DNA of 64,000 bases, from the NCBI GenBank assembly GCA_965226545.1, contig OZ245364.1:1612001-1676000 (forward strand), given 5' to 3'. Shown piece after piece: positions 33,691 to 42,543 of this stretch. The notes beneath the pieces were generated by a model, which ran no database searches, had not been told where the DNA came from, and was given only the letters and a program-made list of their open reading frames with translations. Each line of letters begins with the position of its first letter. Within the stretch, counting starts at the first letter, position 1. The translations under genes were made by a program, and so were the position numbers. Origin of the DNA: JAHRAW01 sp965226545. GTDB taxonomy: Bacteria; Pseudomonadota; Gammaproteobacteria; Arenicellales; Poriferihabitantaceae.

Positions 33691-36525
33691 TGCGGCGTTT
33701 GGCGGTTGCGGCGGGTCACTTTTGCGGTTAACCAAAGTTGCGCGCTCGTTCACCGCATTCGACTTCGCATGAAAAATTTTTGCACTGCGCAACCCCTGCG
33801 CCCGCGCCGCCCAATATCTTAAATTATTCGCGCGTTGTCCGCGGATGACGATGCCGTCGGCGGTGAAGGCGGCGGTGATGGCGCCTTCGGCGGCGGTGGT
33901 GTATAGCAAAATGTTGCGGCGCTCGTGGCGGGCGCGGACTTCGGCATTGGGGTGGCCGAATCGATTGAGATAGCCGGCGCTGGCGAGGGCGACGCTTGGA
34001 TTGACGCGCGCCAAAAATAGTTCGGTCGAGGAGGTTTTGCTGCCGTGATGCGGCGACTGCAGCACATCGGCGGACAGATTCGCACCGGCGCGCACCAATG
34101 CGCTTTCCGCCGGCTTGCCGATGTCGCCGGTCAACAACAATGCGCCGTTGGCGGAATGCACGCGCAACACGCACGACGCCTCATTGCCGCTCCGCGAATC
34201 GCGCGGCAATGGCGACAACATTTCGAAATGAACTTCGTCCCATACCCAACGTTGCCCGGCGCGACAACGGCGTGCGCGTGGATGCGGATTCGACTCGGCG
34301 GGTGACTTGACGGGCGATTTACTTTTCGACTCGGCGTGTGCCTCGGTGGACGACTTGTCTTGTGACTTACCTTTCGACTCGACGAGCGATTTGTCTTTTG
34401 ACTCACCTTTCGAATCGACGGACGACTCACCCTTTGACTCGCCTTTCGACTCGACGCGCGGCTTGTTTTTTAACTCGCCTTTCGACTCGACGAGCGACTT
34501 GTTTTTTGACTCGCCCTTCGACTCGACGGACGACTTGTCTTGTGACTCACCTTTCGAATCGACGGGTGACTTGCCTTGTGACTCGCCTTTCGAATCGACG
34601 GACGACTCACCTTGTGACTCACCTTTCGGCTCGTCCAACGGTTCGCCTGCCAACAATGTCGTCGTTGGGAATTGCCGCAACAACGCACGATATCCGCCGG
34701 CGTGGTCGTTGTCGCCGTGGCTGACGACCAATGCATCGATGCGGCGGATGCCGAGTTGGCGGATGAATGGCGCGACAATCGACTCGCCGCTGTCGAAGCC
34801 GGGATAATTTGGCCCGGCGTCGTAGACCAAAAGATGATTGCGGGTTTGCACGACGGACGCCAGCCCGTTGCCGACATCCAACATCGTGTAATGAAACGCG
34901 CCGAGCGGCGGCGATTTTGGTGCGCCGGTTAACATCGGCAATAACAACAACACGCCGAGCCAACGCATCGGTATCGCCTTGCGCGCCAACAACAACATCG
35001 CGCCGAGTGCGGCGAACGGCAGCGACCAAATCGGCGGCGGCGGTTGTTGCCACACCGACCATTCGCGCGACGCCATCCATTCCAACACGCGCCACAAATG
35101 TTGCAATATCCACAGCGCGCATTCGAACATCATCACCGCACCGTGTTCGGCGCCGGCGACATACAGCCCCAAACCAATCAACGCCAGCGGCACCGCCAAC
35201 AAGCCGACCACCGGCACGGCGATTAAATTCGCCAACGGCGCGACCAACGACACGCGCTGAAACAATGTCAATATCAACGGCGCCATGCCGATGAACAACA
35301 CCCACTGCACCAACGCCCACCCCAACAGCACGAAGATGACGTTTCGGCGCGGTTTGATATTCGCGGTCGGGTTGACCCGCCCTTGCGTGCGCGCGCCGCG
35401 AATTTTGGCGGCGCCGTACATCATCGCCGCCACCGCGCCGAACGATAGCCACAGCCCGGACGACATCGGCGCCAACGGGTCGAACACCAACACCACGCTC
35501 AACGCGGTCAACCATGTCTCCCAACCAAACGCGCGGCGATGCACCAACATCGCCGCGGCAATCACGGCGAGCATGCATACCGCGCGTTGCGTCGGCACGG
35601 TCATGCCGGCCAATAATGCATACATCACCCCGGCCATCAAGCCGCCCAACACGCCGGCTTTGGGCGCGGGCAAGCGCAACGGCAGCCGCCCGGCGAATCT
35701 CCACGCAAACGCGCACAACGCCATCACCAACCCCGAGACCAAGCCGACATGCAGCCCGGATATTGCGACCAAGTGAATCGTGCCGGTGCGCAACAGCACA
35801 TCCCAAGTGTGCGCGTTCATGTCGTTGCGGATGCCGACGGTCAATGCGGCGATTAATCCGGCGGTGTCGACCGGCGGCAGTTCAGTGCGGATGAATTCGG
35901 CGATGCGCGCGCGCAATGCATCGAGCGATGCATCGGGGGCGCGCAATAATTTCGGCGGCGGATGATTGCGCACATAGCCGCTTGCGCGAATTCGGCGCGC
36001 GAATAAATGCGTCTCGCGATCGAAGGTCGCGCCGAGGTTTTGATAGCCGCGCGGTTTTTTTAATCGAACGCTGAGTTGCCAATGCGCACCGCTGTGAATC
36101 GGCGGCGCAGGCGCATACCATTTTAATTTAATCCGCCCCGGCGACGGATAACGTTTGCCTTTGTAATGCAGTTGCGCGACCTCGAACTCGAATCGCTGCA
36201 CCGATGCACCCAACGCCGGCGCACCAACGATGCGACCGACAACCTGCACATCGCGCTTTTCCAACGCCGCCGGCAATTCACGCGCCAACACCATCGATGC
36301 CGTAACATTCGCCCAACAAAACCCAATCACAAACGCCGCCGGCAATCGCCACCACGCACTGCGCACCGCCACCACCAACATCATAATCGCCGCCGCCACC
36401 GCAACCTCCACCGCCGGCAACACCGCCCAAAACCGCAACGCCACCACGCCACAACAAAACGCCGCCAAACAGGCGTGCGGGTGATGGGCAATTGCAAAAG
36501 CGGCATCCGTGCGCAGGCGGGGCAT
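33565..36525 (-). CDS. comEC: ComEC/Rec2-type DNA internalisation protein
   Basis: Inner-membrane channel for single-stranded DNA during natural transformation. The 986-residue product has N-terminal membrane segments with a DUF4131-like soluble domain, then the competence domain (LIAALTVGIRNDM, HLVAISGLHVGLVSGL, further membrane helices). The metallo-beta-lactamase-like domain follows (MLDVGNGLASVV, VSHGDNDHAGGY, LLTGDIGKPAE, SPHHGSKTSS). It is over 200 residues longer than usual for two reasons. A roughly 115-residue ESKGESKDKSSVDSKGES-type repeat (34290-34640) is inserted inside the beta-lactamase domain after residue 628. A C-terminal tail of about 80 residues beyond NNLRYWAAR is read antisense to the spacer and cobO. 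Whether either affects DNA uptake is unknown. Confidence 0.9.
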   Translation of the reverse strand: MPRLRTDAAFAIAHHPHACLAAFCCGVVALRFWAVLPAVEVAVAAAIMMLVVAVRSAWWRLPAAFVIGFCWANVTASMVLARELPAALEKRDVQVVGRIVGAPALGASVQRFEFEVAQLHYKGKRYPSPGRIKLKWYAPAPPIHSGAHWQLSVRLKKPRGYQNLGATFDRETHLFARRIRASGYVRNHPPPKLLRAPDASLDALRARIAEFIRTELPPVDTAGLIAALTVGIRNDMNAHTWDVLLRTGTIHLVAISGLHVGLVSGLVMALCAFAWRFAGRLPLRLPAPKAGVLGGLMAGVMYALLAGMTVPTQRAVCMLAVIAAAMLVHRRAFGWETWLTALSVVLVFDPLAPMSSGLWLSFGAVAAMMYGAAKIRGARTQGRVNPTANIKPRRNVIFVLLGWALVQWVLFIGMAPLILTLFQRVSLVAPLANLIAVPVVGLLAVPLALIGLGLYVAGAEHGAVMMFECALWILQHLWRVLEWMASREWSVWQQPPPPIWSLPFAALGAMLLLARKAIPMRWLGVLLLLPMLTGAPKSPPLGAFHYTMLDVGNGLASVVQTRNHLLVYDAGPNYPGFDSGESIVAPFIRQLGIRRIDALVVSHGDNDHAGGYRALLRQFPTTTLLAGEPLDEPKGESQGESSVDSKGESQGKSPVDSKGESQDKSSVESKGESKNKSLVESKGELKNKPRVESKGESKGESSVDSKGESKDKSLVESKGKSQDKSSTEAHAESKSKSPVKSPAESNPHPRARRCRAGQRWVWDEVHFEMLSPLPRDSRSGNEASCVLRVHSANGALLLTGDIGKPAESALVRAGANLSADVLQSPHHGSKTSSTELFLARVNPSVALASAGYLNRFGHPNAEVRARHERRNILLYTTAAEGAITAAFTADGIVIRGQRANNLRYWAARAQGLRSAKIFHAKSNAVNERATLVNRKSDPPQPPNAASKLDALHRINAAVKRVLDFFHFGDGVGNLDNFGRGVAAGED
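34290..34640 (-). repeat. In-frame 24-bp tandem repeats inside comEC
   Basis: The plus strand repeats a 24-30 bp unit of the form GACTCGCCTTTCGACTCGAC with small changes about a dozen times. It encodes a hydrophilic Ser/Lys/Glu/Asp array within the beta-lactamase domain. Frame is preserved throughout. Confidence 0.9.
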
Positions 36526-36673
36526 CCTTGTGTACTCGTCCTTCCAAGTGGATTGATTGCGGGATTATACCGACAAATCGATGTTGCGGCAAGTGGGGGT
36601 TGTGTGTGTTGCGCTCGTCAACTATGGCATGCAGGTTGGTTGGAATAATGAAAGTAATTAATAAAAAAAGAAT

Positions 36674-36711
36674 AAAAAAAGCCCGCCGTGTCGTTAAAGA
36701 CAACGGCGGGC
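36674..36711 (-). terminator. Intrinsic terminator of the second autotransporter
   Basis: On the minus strand the hairpin GCCCGCCG-TTGTC-loop-GACA-CGGCGGGC is followed by T7. It starts about 50 bp after the autotransporter stop at 36760. The same hairpin occurs in the opposite orientation at 4649-4685. Confidence 0.88.
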
Positions 36712-36759
36712 GCGTTACGATTGTAACTGTGTCGACAGTCATCGACACTTTTCACCGCA

Positions 36760-39700
36760 TTAAAACTTCACTTCCCCTTGCAACAACACGCGTCTTTCAT
36801 CCGCATCGTCGTTGCTGTGCCGACGTTCGCCGGTGAGGTTGACATCGAAATATCGATGCGGTGACCAATCGACGCCTAGGCGATAAGTGTCGTCTGCGGC
36901 ATCAACGAACGGCGCAACCAATCCGCCCGCGCTTTGGATGCCGTACGACAATCGCGTTTCGGTGCGCCATTGGTATGCGGTGCTATCGTTTTTGCTTTCG
37001 ACAATGTCGTCGAATGAATCGGCATCCCATACGCGACCGAATTCGCCTTGCGCCTCGCCATAACTCGGGCGCACCCGCAACGACAAGCCCTGCCCGTCAT
37101 CGCCGCCGCTGATGCGCAAATTGGTATACGCGCCCCATTCGCGATAATCTTTGCGCCCGACTAAGCCATGCATCGCGGCTTCGATGGTCGCGCGTTGTCC
37201 GCGGTAATTCCAGCCGATTGTCGTTTCCATTGCCGCACGGCGGCTTTCGCCATCGCCACTATCGCGGCGCATGCCGGCTTCGAAGAACGCGGTTTGGTTG
37301 GCGGTGAACAGCGGCACGTTTGAAGTGAGATAAATGTTTTCCCATCTCGCCAATGCGCGCACCGAGTTTGTGCTGAGGTTTTGCGCCCGCAAACCGAAGT
37401 CGTCGTTGCCTTCGATATCGATGTCGGCGATTTGCGCTTCGGCGCGCAATTGCAAACCGGATTCGATTTGCATGCCGGCGCCGACGCCGAGTGAGTTGAG
37501 GCTAAGGTCGCTTTTGATTGCATCGCCGCCTTTTTCGGTGACGGTCATCTCGCCTTCGCCAAAACCGATGCTCGCCCAATAATCGACTTCGCCGAATTTA
37601 CGATTGATGTACGGATGCAATGCGGTCAACGAAACTTCGTATTTGCCCTCTTCGAGGTTGCCTTGCGCGTCTGTCGTTTTGTAATCGATGTCCGCATCGC
37701 TTTTCGATACGGCGACGCCGATTAAGTTCTCGCCAACCTTAAAATCCACGCCAAGATGCAAGCCGCTGACATCGCCGCTCCAATCGACCGCATCGACATC
37801 GCCATCGAGTTCGCGCATTTGCGTGCTGCCCCAAATCGCGCCGATGTTTGCATTGCTCGGCAATGATGCGAATGGCAAAACGAATCGGCTGTTGGTGAGC
37901 AATGCGTTGTTGTCGTCCGCATCATCCGCCACCGCTTTTGCGTAATTCGCCAATGCGGTTTGCGGCGTTTGCCCGCCTATCAATGCAAGCGGCGTCGCAA
38001 TGTTGGCGACGGCGATGCGTTCGGTAATCGCGGCCAAGGTGCTGCCGACTACGCTGGCGGCAATTTTGCTGATGACTTCTTCATTCACCGGCGCAAGTTT
38101 TTCGCCGCCGCCTTGTGCTTCGAGCGTGATGGTTTGCGTTGCGGTGTGGGTGACCGCAGTGTTGCCCGTGCCGATGATGTAAGTTGCGGTCAAGGTGTAA
38201 TCCAACACTGTATCGTCCTCGACAACAAACTCTTCGGCGATGCTGAACATGTTTGTAGCGGCACTATACGTTAACCCTTTCTCCTCATTCGGCATCGGGT
38301 CGATGGCGTAGACGTCCGTGCCGGCGCCGGCGGCGACAGTTAATTCATCGCTTAAGTCAAAACTTTGCGCTTCGCCTGAGCGGAATTTCAATTCGCGTCC
38401 TTGGTTTGCGAATTTCAGCGGGATGATGTGCAAGGTAAATGCATCGCTTACCATTGCGCCGTTGGCGTCTTCGATGTTGTAGGTCGGCGTCAATGTCAAA
38501 TTCGCCGCCGTTGCGACAGTCAATGCACCGTAAATTGCACGACGGTTCGCATCAAAGGTTAACCCCACCCCCGCCCCCAAACCGGTCACGGAATAGGTGT
38601 GGTCGTATCCGCCTTCCGCGGGCGGCAATTGCAATGTCTCGCCGACGATATAGGTCAACTCGTCAATCATCCCGCCGGTAACATCAATGCCAAGTTCGCC
38701 GGCGATTTGGATGTCAAACGATGCGGCGGCGGTTGCACCGAGTGTGTCGGTTGCGGTCAAGGTGTATCGCCCGGCGTGGCTTGCGGCAATCGAATCTGTT
38801 GCGCCCAATGCGGCGGAAGTGGTGTTGAGCGTCAACCCCGCCGGCAGATTGTCGATTGAATAAACCAAATCGCCAACGCCGCCGCTTGCGGGGATTAAGT
38901 TAACTTCGCGCGGCGTGCTTGCGGTGAAATGCACTCGCGATTGCGATGCACCAAACGACACGATGTCGGCGATGTGTAACGTTAATACGAAAGTGCCAAC
39001 GCCGTTTGCATCCGTTGCGGTGCGGGCATACGAAAACGCCACCGCTGGCGTCGTCGCTTGCGTCGGGCGGCCGCTGATAACTTGTCGCCCATCGCTCAAA
39101 TCGCGCACACTTAACCCGCGCGGCAAACTGTTGTCGAGGACGGAATAATTCGGCGTGCCACTGCCGCCCGTCGCCGCCGGCAAAGTTAACGCATCGCCGC
39201 TTGTGCTGATGGCGTCACGGCTGCCGTAAATCGGATGATTGCGCGTATAAGTGGCGGCGAAGTTGCCTGGGAAGGTGGGTTTGTCGACGACGCTTAAATT
39301 GAAGCCGAAGGTTACGCTTGCATTGTTGGCGTCGGTTGCAATGTAAGTGACATCGACGCCGGTGTTAAGCGCAGTCGGCGTGCCGCTAATCGTTGCCGCC
39401 GTGCCGGTGCTTCGAGCGGTGTAGGTCATCCCGGTGACGACTTCGTAGCCGGTTGCGCGAGTTGTGCCGCCAACACTAAACACATACGCCACCGTCGCCT
39501 TGCCGCCATCAGCATCGCCAAGCGTTATTGTCGATGCAGTCGTCGTCAGCACCGCTCGATTGCCCGGGTTTGCGCCGCTTGCGAATGCGAGTTCATCGGC
39601 GACTACGATGCTGAATGTGCTGTGCGCTTGGAGGTTGTTGGCATCGGTGGCGGTCAAAATGTAATCCGTGCCTTCATCGGTTTTTAACAATGAAGTCGTG

Positions 39701-41229
39701 CTGCGCAATTCGGGGGTGGTGCCTGAGACGAATTCGAATGCCGCCGCACGGACGGCGACATTGTTTTCGCGTGCCAGGGTGTAGACATACGGCGATTTGC
39801 CTGCGCTTGCCGTTGCCAAGGTGAAGGTGCGGGCGTGTCCGGCGGTGAATTCCAAATCGGTTTGGGCGGTGGCGAAAACCGAAGGCCCTGGCACCACGAC
39901 AAAATTGAATTGAAAGGATGCGCTTGCGCCGTTGGCGTCCGTGGCGGTGTAGACGATGACGACAGCATCTTCGGCTACGGCGTTGCCGCCACTGCTTATC
40001 TGCCCAGGCGCATTTCCGAGGGGTGCCAAATAATTCGCTCTTGTGACGCCAATATTGCCATTGGTGGCTACCGCCGTGCCGTCTGCGGTCAAGGTATAAG
40101 CCAGCGTGCCTGAGCCGCCGGTGGCGTCGGCTAAGTCAATATCTGATGGTGTAGTACCGACAAAAAAGGTTTGATGCCCCGGGTTTGCGTTGGCGGGGAA
40201 TGTCGGTGGATTGGCGACGGCGATGGCGAATGTGGTGGCGGCGGTTTCGTTGTCATTGTCGGTCACCGTCAATATGTAGTTGCCGGCGTGGCTACCGGCT
40301 ATCGATGCACTGGCGGTAAGTTCGGCGGTGGCGGTGTCGAGTGACAATATGCTGGTTAGGGGCAATACGCTGCCGGTTGGACGGCTGAGGGCGTAGACGT
40401 ATGGCGTTTTGCCGCCGGCGGCTTCACCTAAAGCGATAGTGCTTGCGTGTCCGGCGGTGAAGGCGATGTCGGCTTGTTGGGATAAACCCACCTTAGCAAG
40501 GACGACTATGGAAAGCAGCGAGGTGTTTCTGGCGGTGGCACCGTTGTATGCTCGCAAGGTGTAACTGGCTTCGACTGCTGCAGTGGGGTTGCCTTCAAGT
40601 ACGCCGGTGGCGAGAGTGAAAGTGAGTCCCGCTGTATTTAAAGCGGTAATGTTGGTGGAACTGGAAACGGTAAAACTGGCGATGGTGTATTGCGCATCGG
40701 CGTAGACGGCAAGCGATGGCAAAGTGTAATTTACCGCAGAACCAACGCCAAAAGTTAGGTCAATGTTGGTCTCAAGCAGCACTGGCACGACGGTGAGTGT
40801 AAATGTTGCTTGGGCATAATCGCCGCTGCCGTCTTGGTCTCCGACATCGTATTCGAATGTCTGTGAATCGCTCACCGCCGCCGCCGCCTTGCCGCTAAGC
40901 GTGCGTGTGGCCCCATCCCAACTCCATATCGAATGGTTGGTGCCGGTGATTCTTGAATTAAAATCCCCTACTGTTGCGAAGAGGGTGTAGTCGTATCCCG
41001 GGCTGCCGCCGGTTGCTTCGGCTAATTGGACACTGATAACCTCACCGGCGGAGAAAGTTAAATTGCCTTGGACGAGTGACAGGGCTTGCGCCTTCGCCTG
41101 CCCGGCAACGCCGAGCATCAACAAACCAAACAGGGCGAATAAAACTTTGCCGCCCTTGTGTTTACTTAATTTTCGGAGAGGGGGGGGGGGGGTATGAGTG
41201 TTCATAGCGACAACGGATTCGGTTTTCAT
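36760..41229 (-). CDS. Autotransporter adhesin with Ig-like repeats, phase-variable candidate
   Basis: About 1,489 residues from ATG 41229 (MKTESVVA...) or 1,481 from ATG 41205 (MNTHTPPPPLRK). A signal peptide (KVLFALFGLLMLGVAG, cleavage near AKA-QA) leads into about ten to eleven Ig-like repeats with the motifs FTAGHxxTxxLxxAxGGKxPYVYxL and YxLTATDxNN. A linker (VNEEVISKIAASVVGSTLAAI) and a C-terminal outer-membrane barrel follow (IWGSTQMRELDGDVDAVDWS to the terminal GEVKF). The barrel and linker resemble those of the giant autotransporter, so the two are paralogous. A run of 13 C on the coding strand lies within codons 5-9 after ATG 41205. The gene is in frame as sequenced. A strong terminator follows. 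Confidence 0.85.
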   Translation of the reverse strand: MKTESVVAMNTHTPPPPLRKLSKHKGGKVLFALFGLLMLGVAGQAKAQALSLVQGNLTFSAGEVISVQLAEATGGSPGYDYTLFATVGDFNSRITGTNHSIWSWDGATRTLSGKAAAAVSDSQTFEYDVGDQDGSGDYAQATFTLTVVPVLLETNIDLTFGVGSAVNYTLPSLAVYADAQYTIASFTVSSSTNITALNTAGLTFTLATGVLEGNPTAAVEASYTLRAYNGATARNTSLLSIVVLAKVGLSQQADIAFTAGHASTIALGEAAGGKTPYVYALSRPTGSVLPLTSILSLDTATAELTASASIAGSHAGNYILTVTDNDNETAATTFAIAVANPPTFPANANPGHQTFFVGTTPSDIDLADATGGSGTLAYTLTADGTAVATNGNIGVTRANYLAPLGNAPGQISSGGNAVAEDAVVIVYTATDANGASASFQFNFVVVPGPSVFATAQTDLEFTAGHARTFTLATASAGKSPYVYTLARENNVAVRAAAFEFVSGTTPELRSTTSLLKTDEGTDYILTATDANNLQAHSTFSIVVADELAFASGANPGNRAVLTTTASTITLGDADGGKATVAYVFSVGGTTRATGYEVVTGMTYTARSTGTAATISGTPTALNTGVDVTYIATDANNASVTFGFNLSVVDKPTFPGNFAATYTRNHPIYGSRDAISTSGDALTLPAATGGSGTPNYSVLDNSLPRGLSVRDLSDGRQVISGRPTQATTPAVAFSYARTATDANGVGTFVLTLHIADIVSFGASQSRVHFTASTPREVNLIPASGGVGDLVYSIDNLPAGLTLNTTSAALGATDSIAASHAGRYTLTATDTLGATAAASFDIQIAGELGIDVTGGMIDELTYIVGETLQLPPAEGGYDHTYSVTGLGAGVGLTFDANRRAIYGALTVATAANLTLTPTYNIEDANGAMVSDAFTLHIIPLKFANQGRELKFRSGEAQSFDLSDELTVAAGAGTDVYAIDPMPNEEKGLTYSAATNMFSIAEEFVVEDDTVLDYTLTATYIIGTGNTAVTHTATQTITLEAQGGGEKLAPVNEEVISKIAASVVGSTLAAITERIAVANIATPLALIGGQTPQTALANYAKAVADDADDNNALLTNSRFVLPFASLPSNANIGAIWGSTQMRELDGDVDAVDWSGDVSGLHLGVDFKVGENLIGVAVSKSDADIDYKTTDAQGNLEEGKYEVSLTALHPYINRKFGEVDYWASIGFGEGEMTVTEKGGDAIKSDLSLNSLGVGAGMQIESGLQLRAEAQIADIDIEGNDDFGLRAQNLSTNSVRALARWENIYLTSNVPLFTANQTAFFEAGMRRDSGDGESRRAAMETTIGWNYRGQRATIEAAMHGLVGRKDYREWGAYTNLRISGGDDGQGLSLRVRPSYGEAQGEFGRVWDADSFDDIVESKNDSTAYQWRTETRLSYGIQSAGGLVAPFVDAADDTYRLGVDWSPHRYFDVNLTGERRHSNDDADERRVLLQGEVKF
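41180..41192 (-). repeat. Homopolymeric C13 tract in the autotransporter 5' coding region
   Basis: Thirteen G on the plus strand (13 C on the coding strand) encode the prolines of THTPPPPLRK. The length is far above chance and sits just after the start codon and before the signal peptide. Any change not divisible by three would shift the frame and truncate the protein, the usual signature of slipped-strand phase variation. Confidence 0.85.
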
Positions 41230-41310
41230 TTGAATGGTCTCGTAGATGAAAAACATTAAAGCGATTGAAAAAATGCGCGAGCGCACCGCCTGCAAACCGC
41301 AAAATACCCG

Positions 41311-41350
41311 CATCGATGCAATTTGTCAAGCGAAAAAAATCGCAAATAAA
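41311..41350 (+). repeat. Left copy of the 40-bp direct repeat flanking hicBA
   Basis: The sequence starts CATCGATG, contains CAATTTGTCAA and CGAAAAAAATCGCAA, and ends TAAA. A copy differing by one inserted base and two substitutions lies at 42381-42421, on the other side of hicBA. Confidence 0.85.
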
Positions 41351-41493
41351 AGGCGGCGTAGACAGTGCGAATACGGCGTAACAATACTGTTGCACCTTGC
41401 CAACAGCGTTAATTGCAATGGCGACAAATTAATTGCGCGGTTTTTTCACGGCGGATACAAAAAAAAGGTTAACGCATCGCATAAACAATTCGA

Positions 41494-41499
41494 TATAAT
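41494..41499 (+). promoter_or_regulatory. Candidate -10 box for hicBA
   Basis: A consensus TATAAT, 57 bp before the hicB start codon, in the context TATAATCCGCCAA. The same context recurs upstream of the ankyrin gene (42502). No convincing -35 box was found, so this is a moderate call. Confidence 0.45.
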
Positions 41500-41555
41500 C
41501 CGCCAAACATCATCGTCGCATGCCGTTATTTAACCCATTTACCCAGGGGTACATT

Positions 41556-41966
41556 ATGAAATCATTTGAACAGAAAGAATCGGGGTTGCAGTATATCGGT
41601 GTACAGCAAGGCGGCGTAAACCAACAAAGCAATGTCGTCTCCGTGAAACTTTCGCTGGTGGCGGAAATTATCGAAGAAGAACCGGGGTGTTATTTGGCGG
41701 TTTGCCCGGCATTGGATGTATACAGCCAAGGCGACAGCATCGAGGAAGCCGAAGCCAACATCGCCGAAGCGGTCAGCCTATTCATCGAAGCCTGCATAGA
41801 GGAAAAAATGTTGGGCAAAGTGCTAACCGATTGCGGCTTTTATGAAGTCGCCGACGGCAAACCTAAACGCAAAGGACGCAAAGCCCCGTCGATGCAAAAC
41901 GGGGATGTGTTGCGTCAAATTACGGTGCCGGCGGAATTGCCGGTGATGATGCACGATTGTCGATGA
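41556..41966 (+). CDS. hicB: HicB-family antitoxin
   Basis: A 136-residue protein from ATG 41556, preceded by AGGGG. The central partial RNase H-like HicB fold is clear: VSVKLSLVAEIIEEEPGCYLAVCPALDVYSQGDSIEEAEANIAEAV. In this type II toxin-antitoxin family the antitoxin binds and blocks the HicA mRNA interferase and often represses the operon. The C-terminal segment is basic (KPKRKGRKAP) with no clear helix-turn-helix. It lies 13 bp upstream of hicA; antitoxin-first is the less common order for hicAB loci. Confidence 0.88.
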   Translation: MKSFEQKESGLQYIGVQQGGVNQQSNVVSVKLSLVAEIIEEEPGCYLAVCPALDVYSQGDSIEEAEANIAEAVSLFIEACIEEKMLGKVLTDCGFYEVADGKPKRKGRKAPSMQNGDVLRQITVPAELPVMMHDCR

Positions 41967-41979
41967 TGGGGGTTGGTTA

Positions 41980-42246
41980 ATGTCCGCCAAACTTCCCCGA
42001 GTGGACTCGCAAACCCTCATCAACTTTTTTAAATCCAAAGGTTTTGCGGAACGTGGACAACACGGCAGCCACTTCATATTGAAAAAAGCGGGGCACCGAC
42101 CTTTGGTGGTGCCACACCCCGAAAAAGTGTCGCGAACGGGTGTTGTTTTAGGCAACCTAAGGACGGCGATGATTCCCCGGGCGGATTTTATTGCGTTTGT
42201 GCAAAGGAAATCCAAGGGGCGGCGTAAGCAATCCCCGCCTGAGTGA
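41980..42246 (+). CDS. hicA: HicA-family mRNA interferase toxin
   Basis: An 88-residue toxin with the double-stranded-RNA-binding-like fold. PRVDSQTLINFFKSKGFAE is helix 1. RGQHGSHFILKKAG carries the catalytic His in the GSH motif, and VPHPEKVSRTGVVLGNLRTAM is the last strand and helix. It cleaves mRNA when free of HicB. The basic C-terminus is somewhat longer than typical. The stop codon sits inside the loop of the terminator at 42233-42262. Confidence 0.9.
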   Translation: MSAKLPRVDSQTLINFFKSKGFAERGQHGSHFILKKAGHRPLVVPHPEKVSRTGVVLGNLRTAMIPRADFIAFVQRKSKGRRKQSPPE

Positions 42247-42262
42247 TTGGGCGGGGTTTTTT
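42233..42262 (+). terminator. Intrinsic terminator of hicBA
   Basis: Stem CCCCGCC / GGCGGGG with a 10-nt loop that contains the hicA stop codon, followed by T6. It cleanly ends the toxin-antitoxin transcript. Confidence 0.88.
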
Positions 42263-42380
42263 ATCAGCGAATGGGATGTGCTGTGCTTGCCTTTCACTTT
42301 TTTCATAATTTCCGCACCGTTCGATTACGCCGGCACGACAATTGGCTCCTCGAAATAATCGTCGCCGACAAACTCCATCG

Positions 42381-42421
42381 CATCGATGACAATTTGTCAA
42401 ACGAAAAAAATCGCAAGTAAA
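42381..42421 (+). repeat. Right copy of the 40-bp direct repeat flanking hicBA
   Basis: Pairs with 41311-41350 in the same orientation, about 1.07 kb away. It lies after the hicA terminator and before the ankyrin gene promoter. Confidence 0.85.
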
Positions 42422-42501
42422 CTTGAGCGACAAAACGCCAGAATCACCACCCAACAATTTGCCGCCGCGTTTCCAATTTAAATCGGTTTAATATCTCGGC
42501 G

Positions 42502-42507
42502 TATAAT
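42502..42507 (+). promoter_or_regulatory. Candidate -10 box for the ankyrin gene
   Basis: TATAAT in the context TATAATCCGCCAA, matching the hicB upstream region. Transcription would start near 42514, which argues against ATG 42514 and for ATG 42544 as the translation start. Confidence 0.45.
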
Positions 42508-42543
42508 CCGCCAATGGTCAACCAGCGGACATTTGGCGCGGTG

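Larger units (their letters stand above)
41230..41555. other. Intergenic region upstream of the second autotransporter and hicB
   Basis: The divergent 326-bp gap between the autotransporter start and hicB. It holds the left copy of the 40-bp direct repeat (41311-41350) and a TATAAT box (41494-41499) reading toward hicB. No other gene is convincing. Confidence 0.6.

Noticed and set aside
34307..34807. Plus-strand Ser/Asp/Phe repeat frame opposite comEC
   Set aside because: Shadow of the comEC 24-bp repeat array; no start site or independent context.
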